Shown here one piece after another: positions 6,982 through 12,829 of a stretch of DNA of 13,035 nucleotides. The translations under genes were made by a program, and so were the position numbers. The stretch is taken from the NCBI GenBank assembly GCA_036648855.1, contig JAVWCU010000030.1, forward strand, positions 1 to 13,035. The letters run 5' to 3'. The notes beneath the pieces are model-generated. The model was not told where the DNA came from. It ran no database searches and saw nothing but the letters and a program-made list of their open reading frames with translations. Positions within the stretch are counted from its first letter, which is position 1. Each line of letters starts with the position of its first letter. This DNA comes from Faecenecus sp036648855. GTDB lineage: Bacteria > Bacillota_I > Bacilli_A > RF39 > UBA660.

Positions 6982-8058
6982 TTATTTATAAAATGCTAAG
7001 TACTCTGAGGGACTTACTATTTTATATTCGGAATTTTTAAATTCAATAAGATCTAATGCATTTGTATAACTCATCATAGATCTTAAATAATCAATAAAAT
7101 TTTCACACCACCCATTTAAAGTGTAGAGAATAGGAATAATTATCTCAATACCTTCCGAGGTCTTTAATTCTGTATTTCTTGTTTCTAACTGGGCTTTTTT
7201 AGTAGACATACCATAATAATATCTATACTTACTATCATACTCTTTTTTATGCTCGTTATATGTTAATTCTCTAGGATTTAGATTATAGCCATATATTACT
7301 TCTCCACAAGCTTCTTCACATTGAGCAAATAATTTACCTATCATAACATAGTCCGCACCTAATGCTAAAGCCTTAATAATTTTATCGTAGCTATTAAATC
7401 CCCCATCTGCTATAATAAGAGGAAGACTTTGATATTTACAGTCAATTCTTAATACTCTAGATTCTTCTATAGCTTTTTGAATATTCCATTTAACATCTAC
7501 AATATCTTTAATTAAAGACGCCATAGCATAATGTATACCTCCATTTGCAGAGGTTATACAAGCTGATCCGCCTCCAATTCCAACTCTGACAAAATCAATT
7601 CCAGCCATAGAATAATCAGTATAAGTTTGTGGGTTAGCTATATTTCCAGCCATTAGTAGTAATCTGCCTCCAAAAGCTAACTTTGCTTCCTTACATAGAT
7701 CAAGAAGTTTTTTCATGTGACCGTTGGCAATATCAACACATACGTATCGTATATCATCCGTAGTGTTAAATATTATTGTAAAGTCTCTTATAAACGTTTT
7801 AAATTCAGTTAACCCGAGAGCTATAAATGTTTTAGTAGATAGTCTCCAACGTATATCATAGCATATTCCTCTTGGAATAATTGTATTAATCTTATTTTTT
7901 AAGAAACTTTGATAGTTATTCTCATCAAGTATAGAATTCATAGGTGCTGTAAATAGTGGCAGCATCCCATCTCCATTATATGAATTACACTCACTCCTAT
8001 GTTCTACTTTACTAATTCTAGCAGGAATGAGGCAAATATCATTTAGTCCATAAGTCAT
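6982..8058 (-). CDS. IMP dehydrogenase / GMP reductase family protein
   Basis: A 358-residue TIM-barrel enzyme of the IMPDH/GMPR family, which interconverts IMP with XMP (NAD) or GMP with IMP (NADPH). It begins TYGLNDICLIPAR, as in this family. It has PLFTAPMNSI (34-43), IPRGI (61-65), MAGNIANPQTY (136-146), the phosphate/catalytic loop GIGGGSACIT (160-169, Cys167), the second phosphate-binding ADGG (217-220), MIGKLFAQCEEA (239-250) and the flap YYGMSTKKAQ (281-290). There is no CBS domain; the length is closer to GMP reductase than to full IMPDH. I cannot decide between the two reactions. The C-terminal 60 residues are atypical. It lies 14 nt after a small ORF and leads the amidoligase operon. 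It may tune guanine nucleotide supply or make a modified purine precursor. Confidence 0.88.
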   Translation of the reverse strand: MTYGLNDICLIPARISKVEHRSECNSYNGDGMLPLFTAPMNSILDENNYQSFLKNKINTIIPRGICYDIRWRLSTKTFIALGLTEFKTFIRDFTIIFNTTDDIRYVCVDIANGHMKKLLDLCKEAKLAFGGRLLLMAGNIANPQTYTDYSMAGIDFVRVGIGGGSACITSANGGIHYAMASLIKDIVDVKWNIQKAIEESRVLRIDCKYQSLPLIIADGGFNSYDKIIKALALGADYVMIGKLFAQCEEACGEVIYGYNLNPRELTYNEHKKEYDSKYRYYYGMSTKKAQLETRNTELKTSEGIEIIIPILYTLNGWCENFIDYLRSMMSYTNALDLIEFKNSEYKIVSPSEYLAFYK

Positions 8059-8072
8059 TTTTAAATTTTTAG

Positions 8073-8198
8073 TTATTTTTTCTTAAGTTCATTATGTTCC
8101 TTAAATTTTACTATTTTTCTTTTTTTATAAGAACGAACACTTATATCTTCTTTCTTATAAAATTTATCCAGTTGATTTTCCCGAATAAGTTTACTCAT
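8073..8198 (-). CDS. Small basic protein, first gene of the operon
   Basis: A 41-codon ORF starting ATG at 8198 and ending TAA at 8073-8075. The product starts MSKLIRENQL and is dominated by Lys and Arg (about 17 of 41 residues), with a central KKEDISVRSYKKRK. It ends 14 nt before the IMP dehydrogenase-like start, and the start region (TTTTATATT-ATG) resembles the A/T-only leaders of the neighbours. The spacing fits a real gene. No family is recognised; nucleic-acid binding would fit the charge but is only a guess. The terminator-like hairpin lies about 10 nt upstream of its ATG. Confidence 0.55.
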   Translation of the reverse strand: MSKLIRENQLDKFYKKEDISVRSYKKRKIVKFKEHNELKKK

Positions 8199-8208
8199 AA
8201 TATAAAAT

Positions 8209-8233
8209 AAAAAATAGGACGGTATAGTCCTAT
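8209..8233 (-). terminator. Intrinsic terminator or attenuator before the operon
   Basis: On the minus strand ATAGGAC (8233-8227) pairs with GTCCTAT (8220-8214) around a 6-nt loop, followed by a run of T (8213-8209). That is a 7-bp stem plus U-tract, the form of a rho-independent terminator. It follows the broken gene at 8325-8617 and ends only about 10 nt before the ATG at 8198. Transcripts for the amidoligase operon must therefore either start very close to it or read through it. It may act as an attenuator. Confidence 0.6.
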
Positions 8234-8324
8234 AATTAATAAATTTCTAGTATTTTTAAAAAATATTTCAAACACTATTTCAATTTAAAAAATAATTTTT
8301 TGTAAATCTTCACATTTTGTAATA

Positions 8325-8617
8325 CTATATCCATCTTATATAATCTGAAAGTTTAAAGTGTGTCTGTGTCGGTACCCCTATTCTAGATATTAAATATGGA
8401 AAAGTATTATTAGCGTATGCGATACATTTATTAACTTTTTCTTTAAGCGTTGTATATGCCATAATTCATGAGCATATAACTATTCCTAGATATTTAATTC
8501 CAGATTCTTCAAAATTAACTAAAGCTTCAGAAAATAAAGATTCTATAGGAGTAATTTTTTATCTGCTACTCCTAGAGTTTTTACGAGTTTGTGAGTTTTA
8601 TCTAAGTTCGTTTTATT
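8325..8617 (-). pseudogene. Broken zincin-like (HELWH) gene
   Basis: Protein-like sequence is spread over more than one frame. One frame gives NLDKTHKLVKTLGVADKK (8608-8555). A one-base shift in an A-run leads to ITPIESLFSEALVNFEESG and then IKYLGIV. A further shift gives YAHELWHIQRL, which contains an HExxH zinc-protease-like motif. A last shift back gives KEKVNKCIAYANNTFPYLIS and GVPTQTHFKLSDYIRW, ending at TAG 8325-8327. The shifts fall in or near A-runs and an AT-repeat, which fits small deletions. The TGA at 8466-8468 lies in the section where the better frame is a different one, so it need not be counted as nonsense. No ATG is found at the 5' end, which touches the stop of the HD gene. 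I regard it as a decayed gene of unknown role. Confidence 0.6.
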
Positions 8618-9443
8618 ATTTAATCTTTATAATTTCATATATAGAGTTTTGTGTTTGAAAATGAGTTTTATCTATGATTTTATCTACTGGAGATGTTGAA
8701 AATCTAAAACCTAAAGATGTACGCATTCCTTTTGTTATAGGATGAGTGAGTATTCCTTTAAACGTATCTCCTATGTTAATATTCTTAGGATAAATATTAC
8801 CAGTAATATCTTTTATTTTCTTAAGTATTACATTAGTACCAGATGGATAACTACAGACACTATAATAAAGCTCTTGAGCTTTTTTTAGTATTTTTTTATA
8901 GTTACGTGGGTTTTTAACCATAGTTCCTTTCCAATCACATTTTTTTAATAAGAGTAATGCTTCAAAATCTATTTCTAAATTATTGACGAGGCTTAATAAT
9001 AGTTTAGAAGGATTCTGTCTCTTAAATATATAAGAAGGATGCATATGATATCGTACTAATTGAAGAATTACTTTTTTCTTATATCCTATTATTTCAGAAG
9101 CGTATCTTTTTAAGAAAATACTGGCTATATCTTCACCTATAGTAGCGTGATACATACAGTGATAAAGTCCATCATCACCTACTTTAGTGGCTTTAGGCTT
9201 TCCTATATCATGAAGTAATACAGAATATACTAAAATATCTCTATAATCAGTATCTTTATATTTAGGATCTTTAACTCTATTAATATAGTCTATCATATAC
9301 TGAGTAGCTAAATACGTATGTTTATATACACTACCCTCCGTATCATTGAGAATATTTTGTGGAGTATCCATAAGATCTATAAACTCTTGTGTGTTTCTTA
9401 ACAATTCTCAATCTACTGTATTTGTTTTTGAATTATAAACCAT
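8616..9443 (-). CDS. HD-domain phosphohydrolase with in-frame TGA at codon 12
   Basis: The natural start is ATG at 9443-9441, overlapping the end of the cREC gene (ATG...TAA). It gives MVYNSKTNTVD, then TGA at 9410-9408, then ELLRNTQEF. HD proteins of this type often read DW-x-LL here, so Trp is the expected residue. Without readthrough, translation would have to start at TTG 9404, losing 13 residues (262 instead of 275). Metal ligands of the HD superfamily are visible with numbering from the ATG: His42 (YKHTYLAT), His78-Asp79 (LLHDIGKPKATK), and further His residues in HCMYHATIGEDIA. The arrangement resembles the HD domain found with CCA-adding enzymes and in 5'-nucleotidase-type proteins, but no nucleotidyltransferase domain is present. 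It probably hydrolyses a phosphoester of nucleotide or RNA. Stop is TAA. Confidence 0.85.
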
Positions 9444-9768
9444 TTATATGATTTTTATAATTATTAAATAATTTTAGTATATTCTCTCTACCAACTGGAT
9501 TTGCTGATTGACTTGCAAATTTTGGAAGAAATTTATTTGAAGTTAGAACTTTATTTATAATATATTTAGCTATGTCATATCCAGTAAATTCTTCTCCTAA
9601 ATCATGGTCTAGACAAATAGCGTCTGGCCATTCATTTTCAAGATAATTAATAGTTTCCCGATAAGACTGTACCCATATTACTTTACAGCTTCTACCAATA
9701 GGACTAAAATTTAGCCAATCGTCCTCTAATGGATTACGTGCATCATCTACCCAAAGTAAAGTTTTCAT
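9433..9768 (-). CDS. Receiver-like protein, cyclic-phosphate-processing (cREC) type
   Basis: A 111-residue single-domain protein starting MKTLLWVDDARNP. The acidic pair Asp8-Asp9, LDHDLGEEFTGYD (53-65) and ASQSANPVGRENI (85-97) match the cREC family, a receiver-fold group predicted to act on cyclic phosphates rather than as a phospho-relay. A TTG 21 nt upstream would extend it, but the ATG at 9768 is better because it lies 11 nt after the stop of the preceding small gene and begins the domain exactly. Its last codons overlap the start of the HD-domain gene by 11 nt, so the two are probably co-translated. Both are phosphoester-related enzymes, downstream of a tRNA cluster. A role in RNA end or nucleotide metabolism is plausible but unproven. 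Confidence 0.82.
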   Translation of the reverse strand: MKTLLWVDDARNPLEDDWLNFSPIGRSCKVIWVQSYRETINYLENEWPDAICLDHDLGEEFTGYDIAKYIINKVLTSNKFLPKFASQSANPVGRENILKLFNNYKNHINGL

Positions 9769-9779
9769 ATAATTTATAA

Positions 9780-9917
9780 TTAATCCCAATAACTACTGTT
9801 ACCATAATCTTCAACCTCTTCTAGGTATTGAGGAAATGGAATATTATTTTTTTCTGCATAACTAGAACAAATAAAAACTATACTAATTCGTACTATTATT
9901 ATTATAATATATATCAT
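9780..9917 (-). CDS. Small protein with N-terminal membrane segment
   Basis: A 45-residue ORF: ATG at 9917, TAA at 9780-9782. Residues 2-17 are almost all Ile, Val, Tyr and Phe, broken only by one Arg and one Ser, then CSSYAEKNNIPFPQYLEE and an acidic tail. This reads as a short membrane anchor, or a weak signal peptide with Cys17 as a possible lipidation site; the fit to a lipobox is poor. It starts 4 nt after the stop of the interrupted gene at 9922 and ends 11 nt before the cREC start, so it sits naturally in the gene string. Family unknown. Confidence 0.55.
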   Translation of the reverse strand: MIYIIIIIVRISIVFICSSYAEKNNIPFPQYLEEVEDYGNSSYWD

Positions 9918-9921
9918 AATA

Positions 9922-10317
9922 TTAAATTAATTTTAGTACTTTTTGTATCGTGGCCTCTACACATTCTTCATAAGTACTATACTCTTTACCCCATAATCTA
10001 CTTTGCGTTTTATTAATATGTCTTAGTGTATAATGATATGAAGTATTATCATATTTATAATCATACAATATTTCAATATGAATATTATATTTTTCTCTAA
10101 ATCAATCTATTATTTAACAGTAATAAGAGGCATCTACGCTATTAGGTAAGGAAGATATAGAATTAAAAGAATATGGAATTATTCTATTATATTCTAATTC
10201 TTAAGTAGTATTAGAAGCTTTATATTTAAGTAAAGATGTATAATAATGATAATTACAATCTTTTTTAAATCACTTCTCTTTTATTAATTTAGCGGTTTCA
10301 AAATTTACTAATTCCAT
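9922..10317 (-). pseudogene. Conserved phage protein with four in-frame stop codons (pseudogene or recoded gene)
   Basis: From ATG 10317-10315 a single frame runs 131 codons to TAA 9922-9924 with no frameshift. It starts MELVNFETAKLIKEK and ends with CVEATIQKVLKLI. The pattern MEL-x-F-x-x-AKL-x-KEK at the start and IID-x-FREKYNIHIEI in the middle matches a small protein widespread in Bacteroidetes phages, of unknown function. In-frame stops are TGA at codons 16 and 72, and TAA at 39 and 68. Codon 72 lies where relatives have Trp (WLREKHNI-like). Codon 16 lies where Gly is usual. The two TAA sites have no clear expected residue. The gene keeps correct spacing to its neighbour (4 nt). Intact length and lack of indels favour a functional recoded gene or very recent inactivation. 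The mixed stop types argue against simple TGA-to-Trp reading. Confidence 0.6.
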
Positions 10318-10395
10318 AATCCACTATTTATTTAAAATATTATATTAATTTATAACATCTTAGATAGAACTTTAATCTATAGCTTATTAAATTAG

Positions 10396-10482
10396 TACAA
10401 GGAGGGGGATTCGAACCCCCAAAACTCTTTCAAGTTCCAGTTTAGAAGACTGGTGCGGTCATCCCTTACGCGTTATCCCTGT
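10396..10482 (-). tRNA. tRNA with UCU anticodon and long variable arm (Arg by anticodon)
   Basis: Acceptor ACAGGGA/TCCTTGT (7 bp, one G-U), anticodon arm CCAGT-CTTCTAA-ACTGG with anticodon UCU, and T arm GGGGG-TTCGAAT-CCCCC are clear. The variable region is 16 nt and can form AACT/AGTT, which is class II architecture (normally Ser, Leu or Tyr). The D stem is GCG/CGC (3 bp), and four rather than two bases (TAAC) separate it from the acceptor. Discriminator is A; CCA is not encoded. AGA stands at conserved Arg positions in the window's genes (for example FVRVGIG in the IMPDH-like protein), so decoding as Arg is most likely despite the Ser/Leu-like shape. Confidence 0.8.
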
Positions 10483-10645
10483 ATATTACTATAGCAATAT
10501 TTAGAACAAAATAATTTTCTAAATTATGTTAAGAAATAATGCATTCGTATTATTTATATAACTTAAATTCTTTTTATAAGTATACTTTGTAAATATATCA
10601 TTTGTAAAATTTTTAATTTAATTTATTGATTATTAATTAGAATTG

Positions 10646-10717
10646 AGAGATATAAGAGATTCAAACTCTTCCCTTGTGATTGGAAGCCACATATGCTATC
10701 ACTAACACCAATATCTC
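10646..10717 (-). tRNA. tRNA-Gly (UCC)
   Basis: A standard cloverleaf: acceptor GAGATAT/ATATCTC is perfect, D arm G-T-G-T/G-C-A-T with wobble pairs, anticodon arm TGTGG-CTTCCAA-TCACA with anticodon UCC, a 4-nt variable loop, and T arm AAGAG-TTTGAAT-CTCTT. Discriminator is U and CCA is not encoded. It reads GGA, the preferred Gly codon in A+T-rich genes. Confidence 0.9.
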
Positions 10718-10753
10718 AAAACTTTTAAAATTTATAATTATAATACCTTATTC

Positions 10754-10838
10754 TCTTAATGTAAATTTTTAGACTATTCTATTGTCCTAACTATAACGCT
10801 AGGGTTTATTACTCTATATTCGACACTAAACATTAAGA
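10754..10838 (-). ncRNA. Cloverleaf-like inverted repeat, possible degenerate tRNA
   Basis: TCTTAATGT and ACATTAAGA form a perfect 9-bp stem 85 nt across. Between them on the minus strand are three short hairpins in order: GTTTA/TAAAC, CCTAG/TTAGG and GAC/GTC. This is a tRNA-like outline in the middle of a tRNA cluster. The central loop is 8 nt with no proper U33-anticodon, and no TTCRA T loop is present, so it is not a normal tRNA. It occupies part of the 452-nt gap between tRNA-Gly and tRNA-Ile. Confidence 0.3.
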
Positions 10839-10895
10839 TAATAACTAAGATTATTTTTATTATAGTTTTTATTTTTAAAACCATAGTCATTTAAT

Positions 10896-11057
10896 TTATT
10901 TAATATTTTTTTCAAAAGCTCTTGAATCGATAATATCTGGTTCAAGAATATTATATACTACAATAATATTTTTATAGTTTTTACTATGGTAGTAAAAAAT
11001 AATAGATGTTTAGTTACTATTATATTCTATAGAACCAATTGATACTTTTATGATATT
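10896..11057 (-). pseudogene. Short coding remnant with an in-frame TAA
   Basis: One minus-strand frame reads KVSIGSIEYNSN, TAA, TSIIFYYHSKNYKNIIVVYN, ILEPDIIDSRAFEKNIK, and ends at TAA 10896-10898. The composition of the second half looks protein-like, but there is no ATG upstream and several TAA codons precede it. It may be the tail of a lost gene. No family is recognised. The rest of the 10718-11169 gap (apart from the cloverleaf-like repeat) shows only A+T-rich sequence. Confidence 0.3.
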
Positions 11058-11169
11058 TATATATTATTATTAAAGTAGATAAAAAGAAAGAAGTCGTATA
11101 TTTATCGATTTAGATATGAGATCTATAAAAAAGAGTAAGTTTAATTAATTAAAAACTATACTTTCTTAG

Positions 11170-11242
11170 TGTTCACGATAGGGTATGATCCTATAACCTT
11201 CTCCATATCAGGGAGATACGCTACCAATTGCGCCACGTGAAC
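11170..11242 (-). tRNA. tRNA-Ile (GAU)
   Basis: Acceptor GTTCACG/CGTGAAC is perfect; D arm GCGC-AATTGGTA-GCGT; anticodon arm TCTCC-CTGATAT-GGAGA with anticodon GAU; 5-nt variable loop; T arm ATAGG-ATCATAC-CCTAT. The T loop departs from TTCRA (ATCATAC), which may weaken D/T loop contacts. Discriminator is A and CCA is not encoded. Confidence 0.88.
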
Positions 11243-11574
11243 ATAAAGTATTTTCTATCTGCAGAGGGACGTACTAACAACCTCAAGGCACGAATATTAC
11301 TTATTTATTTTATAATAAAGTTAGTTTTCATATTTTCGAAAATACTTATATATATAATTATAAATATTCTATACTAAAATATTGCTTAAATATATTTTAT
11401 AAAAATTCTTATAAACTTATTAATTATAAAGCTAATACTATTCTAATTATAAATAATAAAAGAGATTTTCCTAATAATATATATTTTTATCTTTATGTTT
11501 TAAATTATTAATAAATAATACCAATTCTACTTTATGGAATCTTGCTATCATTAAGACGAAATTATTTTATCTCT

Positions 11575-11698
11575 AAGAGTCCGTTGCTTAACTGCTTCAC
11601 ACACCATTAGATTAAAATGCTTAGTGTGTACCGTGAGCGTCTATATTTTACAATATAGATATTGACATATTATTTCATGTGGTCTTTAATCTGAGACC
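11575..11698. ncRNA. Hairpin-rich segment, candidate structured RNA
   Basis: Three stems follow closely. ACACAC (11599-11604) pairs with GTGTGT (11624-11629), and inside it CATT/AATG closes a 7-nt loop. TCTATATT (11640-11647) pairs with AATATAGA (11652-11659) around a 4-nt loop. GGTCT (11681-11685) pairs with AGACC (11694-11698). The piece AAGAGTCCGTTGCTTAAC (11575-11592) resembles the anticodon/D-arm region of a minus-strand tRNA, but the matching half does not pair, so a decayed tRNA is possible. Strand and function are open. Confidence 0.35.
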
Positions 11699-11704
11699 GT
11701 AGAA

Positions 11705-11753
11705 TTATTTACTATTTTATAATATTTATTAAATATTATAAAATAGTAAATAA
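11705..11753. repeat. 49-bp inverted repeat with 24-bp perfect arms
   Basis: Bases 11705-11728 and 11730-11753 are exact reverse complements around one central T at 11729. The sequence is almost all A/T with a single C/G pair per arm. It lies 60 nt downstream of the 11814 gene stop and exactly where the base composition changes. It may be a bidirectional terminator, a cruciform-forming replication or resolution site, or a product of recombination or assembly at a junction. Confidence 0.85.
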
Positions 11754-11813
11754 GAATATATTTTATTATTATTTATTTTCTAGTTCTATAATTAAAATTT
11801 ATATTACTTGTCA

Positions 11814-12347
11814 TTATCTAAATAATAAGAAGTCATTCCACAAGTCAATGAATTGTTTTCCGAATTGGGTTGCGCGTTCTGCCGATTTGAAGCAAAGCCG
11901 AGAACCGATAGCCGCAGTCGCATTCGTAGCCGTCATATGCGTATGCGCATCCACGAAGCCCGTAGTACCTTGTTTTTTGAACCAAGGAAACCATTTGTAT
12001 TGGTTAGCGTTGTCAAAGTCAGGTACAAATTCATCTGCTTTATTCCACGCTTCCGCAATGGTGATAAGCTGATACATCGCCATCATTGCCTTTATGTGTT
12101 TGTCTGCAATGTTGAACATATATGCTCCATTTTTACGACCAAGATATTCAAGTGCAGTTTCGTACGAATCAACCTTGATGTTGATTTTGTTAGGCTCAAT
12201 AATTGAATCGGCTTCCATAACGAATGCTTGTTTACCTAAAATGTTGGCTAAACATTGCGCTCCCTTTTCGGCACTCTCTTTGCTTTCGCTCTTGAATGTG
12301 GGGGCATTTTCGCCCTCCACATAAACCATGAAAAATTTGTTGTCCAT
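11814..12347 (-). CDS. Conserved phage protein of unknown function
   Basis: A 177-residue protein of a type frequent in Bacteroidetes phages and mobile elements. The C-terminal two-thirds carries the recognisable pattern ITIAEAWNKADEFVPDF, NQYKWFPWF, IGSRLCFKSAERATQFG and QFIDLWNDFL. The N-terminal 60 residues (MDNKFFMVYVEGENAP onward) look like a separate small alpha/beta domain. No enzymatic motif is known for the family. The gene is clearly richer in G+C than the genes to its left: in 11881-11940, 33 of 60 bases are G or C, against 10 of 60 in 8101-8160. It starts 23 nt after the HNH gene and ends 60 nt before the palindrome. ATG start, TAA stop, intact. Confidence 0.82.
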   Translation of the reverse strand: MDNKFFMVYVEGENAPTFKSESKESAEKGAQCLANILGKQAFVMEADSIIEPNKINIKVDSYETALEYLGRKNGAYMFNIADKHIKAMMAMYQLITIAEAWNKADEFVPDFDNANQYKWFPWFKKQGTTGFVDAHTHMTATNATAAIGSRLCFKSAERATQFGKQFIDLWNDFLLFR

Positions 12348-12370
12348 AATTATTTGTTTTTAGTTGTTAT

Positions 12371-12829
12371 TTATTTTATTAGTTCGTGATTGTCGTGTAG
12401 TTTGTGCCATTTACGATGGCACTTAAAACAAAGCCATCTAATTTCAAGGGGTTTATCATAGCAATCATGATGAGCTTCTGTTTTTGGATTACAACAAACT
12501 TCACAAGGCTGTCTTTCAATATTATTATCTCTTAGATGATGATTTAATAATGTTCGAGCCTTTTTTCTTTTTCCTCGTTCTTGCTCACAATAACCAGTAC
12601 CATACGCATGCTGTTCTTCTTTCGGCAACAATTCTGCTCTATATTTTGAATAACATTCTCTACTACAAAAATGTCTTTTTCTTTTTTGATAATGTGATTG
12701 CTGAGTATGATAAACTTTACTACAATAATCACAAGTTCCATAGAAATTGCCATTATTTGCCTGCCCTATTTTATCTCTCGTTTCTTGACTAACAATACGT
12801 CCTTTTTGAAATCCTTTTATCCCTTTCAT
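12371..12829 (-). CDS. HNH homing-type endonuclease with NUMOD3-like motif
   Basis: A 152-residue protein. The N-terminus KGFQKGRIVSQETRDKIGQA (about 5-24) has the NUMOD3 pattern found in homing endonucleases. A zinc ribbon follows (CDYC 33-36 with Cys55 and Cys59). The HNH core is at 109-142: C-x2-C (109, 112), paired His120-His121, RWLC (131-134), C-x2-CH to Cys137-His138 and His142, closely like phage HNH nucleases. It nicks or cuts DNA and often acts as a free-standing mobile gene. Its ATG overlaps the stop of the YopX gene (TAATG), so it is neatly embedded in the transcript. G+C is lower than in the two flanking genes, in keeping with later insertion, but no repeat marks the boundaries. 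Confidence 0.85.
   Translation of the reverse strand: MKGIKGFQKGRIVSQETRDKIGQANNGNFYGTCDYCSKVYHTQQSHYQKRKRHFCSRECYSKYRAELLPKEEQHAYGTGYCEQERGKRKKARTLLNHHLRDNNIERQPCEVCCNPKTEAHHDCYDKPLEIRWLCFKCHRKWHKLHDNHELIK

Larger units (their letters stand above)
11243..11813. other. 571-nt intergenic stretch without a gene
   Basis: No ORF of protein-like composition is seen on either strand. Just upstream of tRNA-Ile (about 11263-11296) is a small G+C-richer patch with GAGG/CCTC pairing. Bases 11300-11560 are nearly pure A/T without recognisable signals. From about 11570 the sequence becomes hairpin-rich, ending in the long palindrome. A promoter for the tRNA transcript probably lies here but I cannot point to one. 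Confidence 0.6.

Noticed and set aside
8466..8468. TGA in the broken HELWH gene as further evidence for TGA=Trp
   Set aside because: The better protein frame at this point is a different one, so the TGA is probably an effect of frameshifts.
10460..10482. Similarity to the I-SceI recognition sequence (AGGGATAAC)
   Set aside because: Only half of the 18-bp site matches, and the bases belong to the acceptor and D arm of the UCU tRNA.
10396..10482. AGA reassigned from Arg to Ser because of the class II tRNA shape
   Set aside because: AGA codons fall on conserved Arg positions in the IMPDH-like protein and in the FREKYN motif.
11705..11753. Protelomerase (hairpin telomere) site
   Set aside because: The palindrome has an odd central base and no protelomerase gene is in the window; it stays a remote possibility.
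11848..12324. Plus-strand ORFs of 74-117 residues opposite the 177-residue gene
   Set aside because: They are antisense shadows of a recognisable conserved protein; no start signal or family pattern.
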